Shown here piece after piece: positions 12,862 through 14,181 of a stretch of 14,181 nucleotides of DNA (positions within the stretch are counted from its first letter, which is position 1; the number at the start of each line of letters is the position of its first letter). Position numbers and translations under genes: made by a program. The notes under the pieces are model-generated. The model did no database searches, was not told the DNA's origin, and worked only from the letters and a program-made list of their open reading frames with translations. Source of the DNA: Candidatus Shapirobacteria bacterium (lineage in GTDB: Bacteria > Patescibacteriota > Microgenomatia > UBA12405); the NCBI GenBank assembly GCA_018500045.2, contig JAHBAQ020000024.1, positions 1-14,181 on the forward strand. Direction: 5' to 3'.

Positions 12862-13628
12862 AATTTTGCCTTATTAAGAAATACATGAAAACTCATACAT
12901 AAGGCCATTATGATGCCGGCGGTACCATCAAGAAAACCAAGTTTGAGGAAATAGTCCTCAATAAATTTTCCTATGGGGAAAAAAATAATCTGGTAAATAT
13001 TTACTTTAATTCCTTGAGAATACATTTCTTGCGATCGAATGTCGGTGTAAAAATTTATTTTTTGAATAAATGATTTAATTGTTTGATGAGAATAGTGTTT
13101 AATTGACAGATCGGTTTTTTTTATGTCTTTTTTGGTGTCCCAAACTTCATGGACTTGACCGGTAAATTGGCCATATTTTTTATGTACCAATCTGGTAAAG
13201 TTTAGAAAAGCATTTTCGCCGTGAGACAGGGGTTTGCCAAGAAAAATATCTTGTCTTTTGAAAGAATAAGATTTATATTGATCTTTGTCGAAATGATTTA
13301 AAAATCGGATTAATTTTTTACTAGGTTGTTCGTCGGCGTCAAGAGAAAAAATCCAATTATATTTAGCTTGAGAAATGCCAAAGTTGCGTTGAGAAGCAAA
13401 GTTGTTGTTTAAAGAATGTTTTAAAATTTTGACTTGTCGATGTTTAGATTCAAGTTTTTTAATAATTTCAAGCGTATTGTCGGTTGAATTATCGTCAACT
13501 ATGATTATTTCTTTAATAGCTGGACAGGTTTTAAGCCAAGTAAAATTACGTTCCAGATTTTTGGATTCATTGTGGGTTAAAAGAAGGAGGGAGAGATTAT
13601 TATGGAGTTTTATTGTTGATGTGTTCAT
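12840..13628 (-). CDS. Family 2 glycosyltransferase (WaaE/KdtX-like)
   Basis: The product has 262 aa with a GT-A fold. LSLLLLTHNES (12-22) is the first strand and nucleotide loop. IIIVDDNSTDNT (41-52) contains the donor-binding DD, and LDADEQ (96-101) has the metal-binding DxD. The GQVHEVW segment (157-163) and the C-terminal hydrophobic/amphipathic stretch (about 213-252) resemble enzymes that add a sugar to lipopolysaccharide core or lipid-linked glycans at the inner membrane face. The donor and acceptor are unknown. The ATG at 13628 lies inside the end of the upstream GT4 gene (29-bp overlap), and its own end overlaps the ligase-like gene. The three genes read as a single translationally linked unit. 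Confidence 0.9.
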   Translation of the reverse strand: MNTSTIKLHNNLSLLLLTHNESKNLERNFTWLKTCPAIKEIIIVDDNSTDNTLEIIKKLESKHRQVKILKHSLNNNFASQRNFGISQAKYNWIFSLDADEQPSKKLIRFLNHFDKDQYKSYSFKRQDIFLGKPLSHGENAFLNFTRLVHKKYGQFTGQVHEVWDTKKDIKKTDLSIKHYSHQTIKSFIQKINFYTDIRSQEMYSQGIKVNIYQIIFFPIGKFIEDYFLKLGFLDGTAGIIMALCMSFHVFLNKAKLWHLYRQ

Positions 13629-14181
13629 AGTAATACTTTAGTATTTTACCAGAAGTATACTTCCAATTGATCGTATTTATCTGTTTAAATTTCAATTTAT
13701 CTTGTGATAGGATTTTTTTTAATATTTTTCTGGCTTCATTTAGATTTGAATATAAATATCCATTGATATTATTTTTAATAATTTCAGGTGTCCCTCCTTC
13801 TTTTTTACCTAATACTAAACAGTTGTTGGATGTTGCTTCAAGAGTAGTTATTCCAAACGGTTCATTCTTGTTATTAGCCAAATATATTGAAAAATACTTA
13901 TACAAATCGTCTTTAATTTTGTCGTTTTCTGTTTTAATTATGTTTAAAAACACTTTTTTCTTTTTTGCAAGTTTATATATTTTTTTCGTTTCAGAAGTTT
14001 CTCTACCGAGTATCGTTAAGTTGTTAGTGATATCACTTAGTTGGTTAACAGAGAAATCGTGACCCTTAAGTTTTGATAATTGTCCTACAGATAAAATTTT
14101 TTTATTGTTTTCTCTTAAAATATTTTTTGGTTTTATTGGTTTAAGACCTGGGTATATGACTGTTGAATTTTTATTATAAAT
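13600..14181 (-). CDS. Family 4 glycosyltransferase (partial, 5' end beyond right edge)
   Basis: The reading frame is open from the right edge to a TAA at 13600, giving 193 residues of the C-terminal Rossmann half of a GT-B enzyme. The second domain opens with ILSVGQLSKLKGHDF, the usual VGRL..KG motif with Q in place of R. LTILG and a helix follow. The donor-binding EPFGITTLEA has the E-x7-E pair (both Glu present), then GGTPEII and NGYLY. These are hallmarks of GT4 retaining glycosyltransferases that use nucleotide-sugar donors. The N-terminal acceptor domain lies outside the window. A GTG at 13953 could look like a start, but the motifs upstream of it show that the gene is longer. It leads the surface-glycan run with the GT2 and ligase-like genes. 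Confidence 0.9.
   Translation of the reverse strand: MYNKNSTVIYPGLKPIKPKNILRENNKKILSVGQLSKLKGHDFSVNQLSDITNNLTILGRETSETKKIYKLAKKKKVFLNIIKTENDKIKDDLYKYFSIYLANNKNEPFGITTLEATSNNCLVLGKKEGGTPEIIKNNINGYLYSNLNEARKILKKILSQDKLKFKQINTINWKYTSGKILKYYYEHINNKTP

Noticed and set aside
13600..13953. A 117-codon gene starting at the GTG at 13953
   Set aside because: The same frame is open to the right edge and carries GT4 motifs upstream of that GTG, so this is the end of a longer gene.
1..14181. CRISPR array, insertion sequence or prophage
   Set aside because: There are no spaced direct repeats of CRISPR type, no transposase or integrase, and no phage structural genes. The only direct repeats are the tRNA/terminator pair, the heptamers and the LysM repeat.

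Overview
The window is a compact, AT-rich stretch of bacterial chromosome. Most genes are separated by a few tens of bases or overlap slightly. Several traits together suggest a reduced-genome bacterium of the Patescibacteria/CPR type: short intergenic gaps, few Shine-Dalgarno sequences, -10 boxes almost touching start codons, tRNA genes without an encoded CCA end, divergent core enzymes (PurA, Ndk) and a family X polymerase without its usual C-terminal domain. That placement is an inference from gene content and style; there is no rRNA or marker tree here. The genetic code looks standard: TAA is the main stop, and TGA ends the HD-domain gene in a classic ATGA overlap.

Bases 1-6756 hold a leftward run of five genes: purA-like, a PHP-less family X DNA polymerase, lemA, an htpX-type membrane protease, and dnaE, which runs off the left edge. 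Gaps are 18-83 bp. The spacers before htpX and dnaE each carry four copies of a degenerate heptamer.

Bases 6861-7678 hold a tRNA-Asp gene with a good promoter and terminator. An isolated PD-(D/E)XK nuclease-like gene follows. It ends in a second copy of the same terminator, preceded by a degraded copy of the tRNA 3' end. The layout looks like a roughly 650-bp islet inserted at the tRNA.

Bases 7662-9779 hold nucleotide-related genes. A translationally coupled pair, an HD-domain phosphohydrolase and a nucleoside 2-deoxyribosyltransferase-like protein, reads leftward from a promoter that should give a leaderless mRNA. A divergent strong promoter drives a structured leader and an unrecognised 56-codon ORF. 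An enlarged nucleoside diphosphate kinase lies beyond a long hairpin.

Bases 9830-11788 read rightward. An ArsR-type repressor has a probable operator inside its own leaderless promoter. A membrane-anchored double-LysM protein, tRNA-Gly(CCC), tRNA-Thr(CGT) and a membrane-anchored Ig-like protein follow.

Bases 11785-14181 read leftward and hold part of a cell-surface polysaccharide cluster: a family 4 glycosyltransferase (truncated by the right edge), a family 2 glycosyltransferase and an O-antigen ligase/polymerase-like membrane protein, all with overlapping ends.

The items most worth a second look are the tRNA-Asp/nuclease islet, the structured transcript at 8741-9169, the coupled HD/deoxyribosyltransferase-like pair, the altered IMP-site residue in PurA and the repeated leaderless-promoter pattern.
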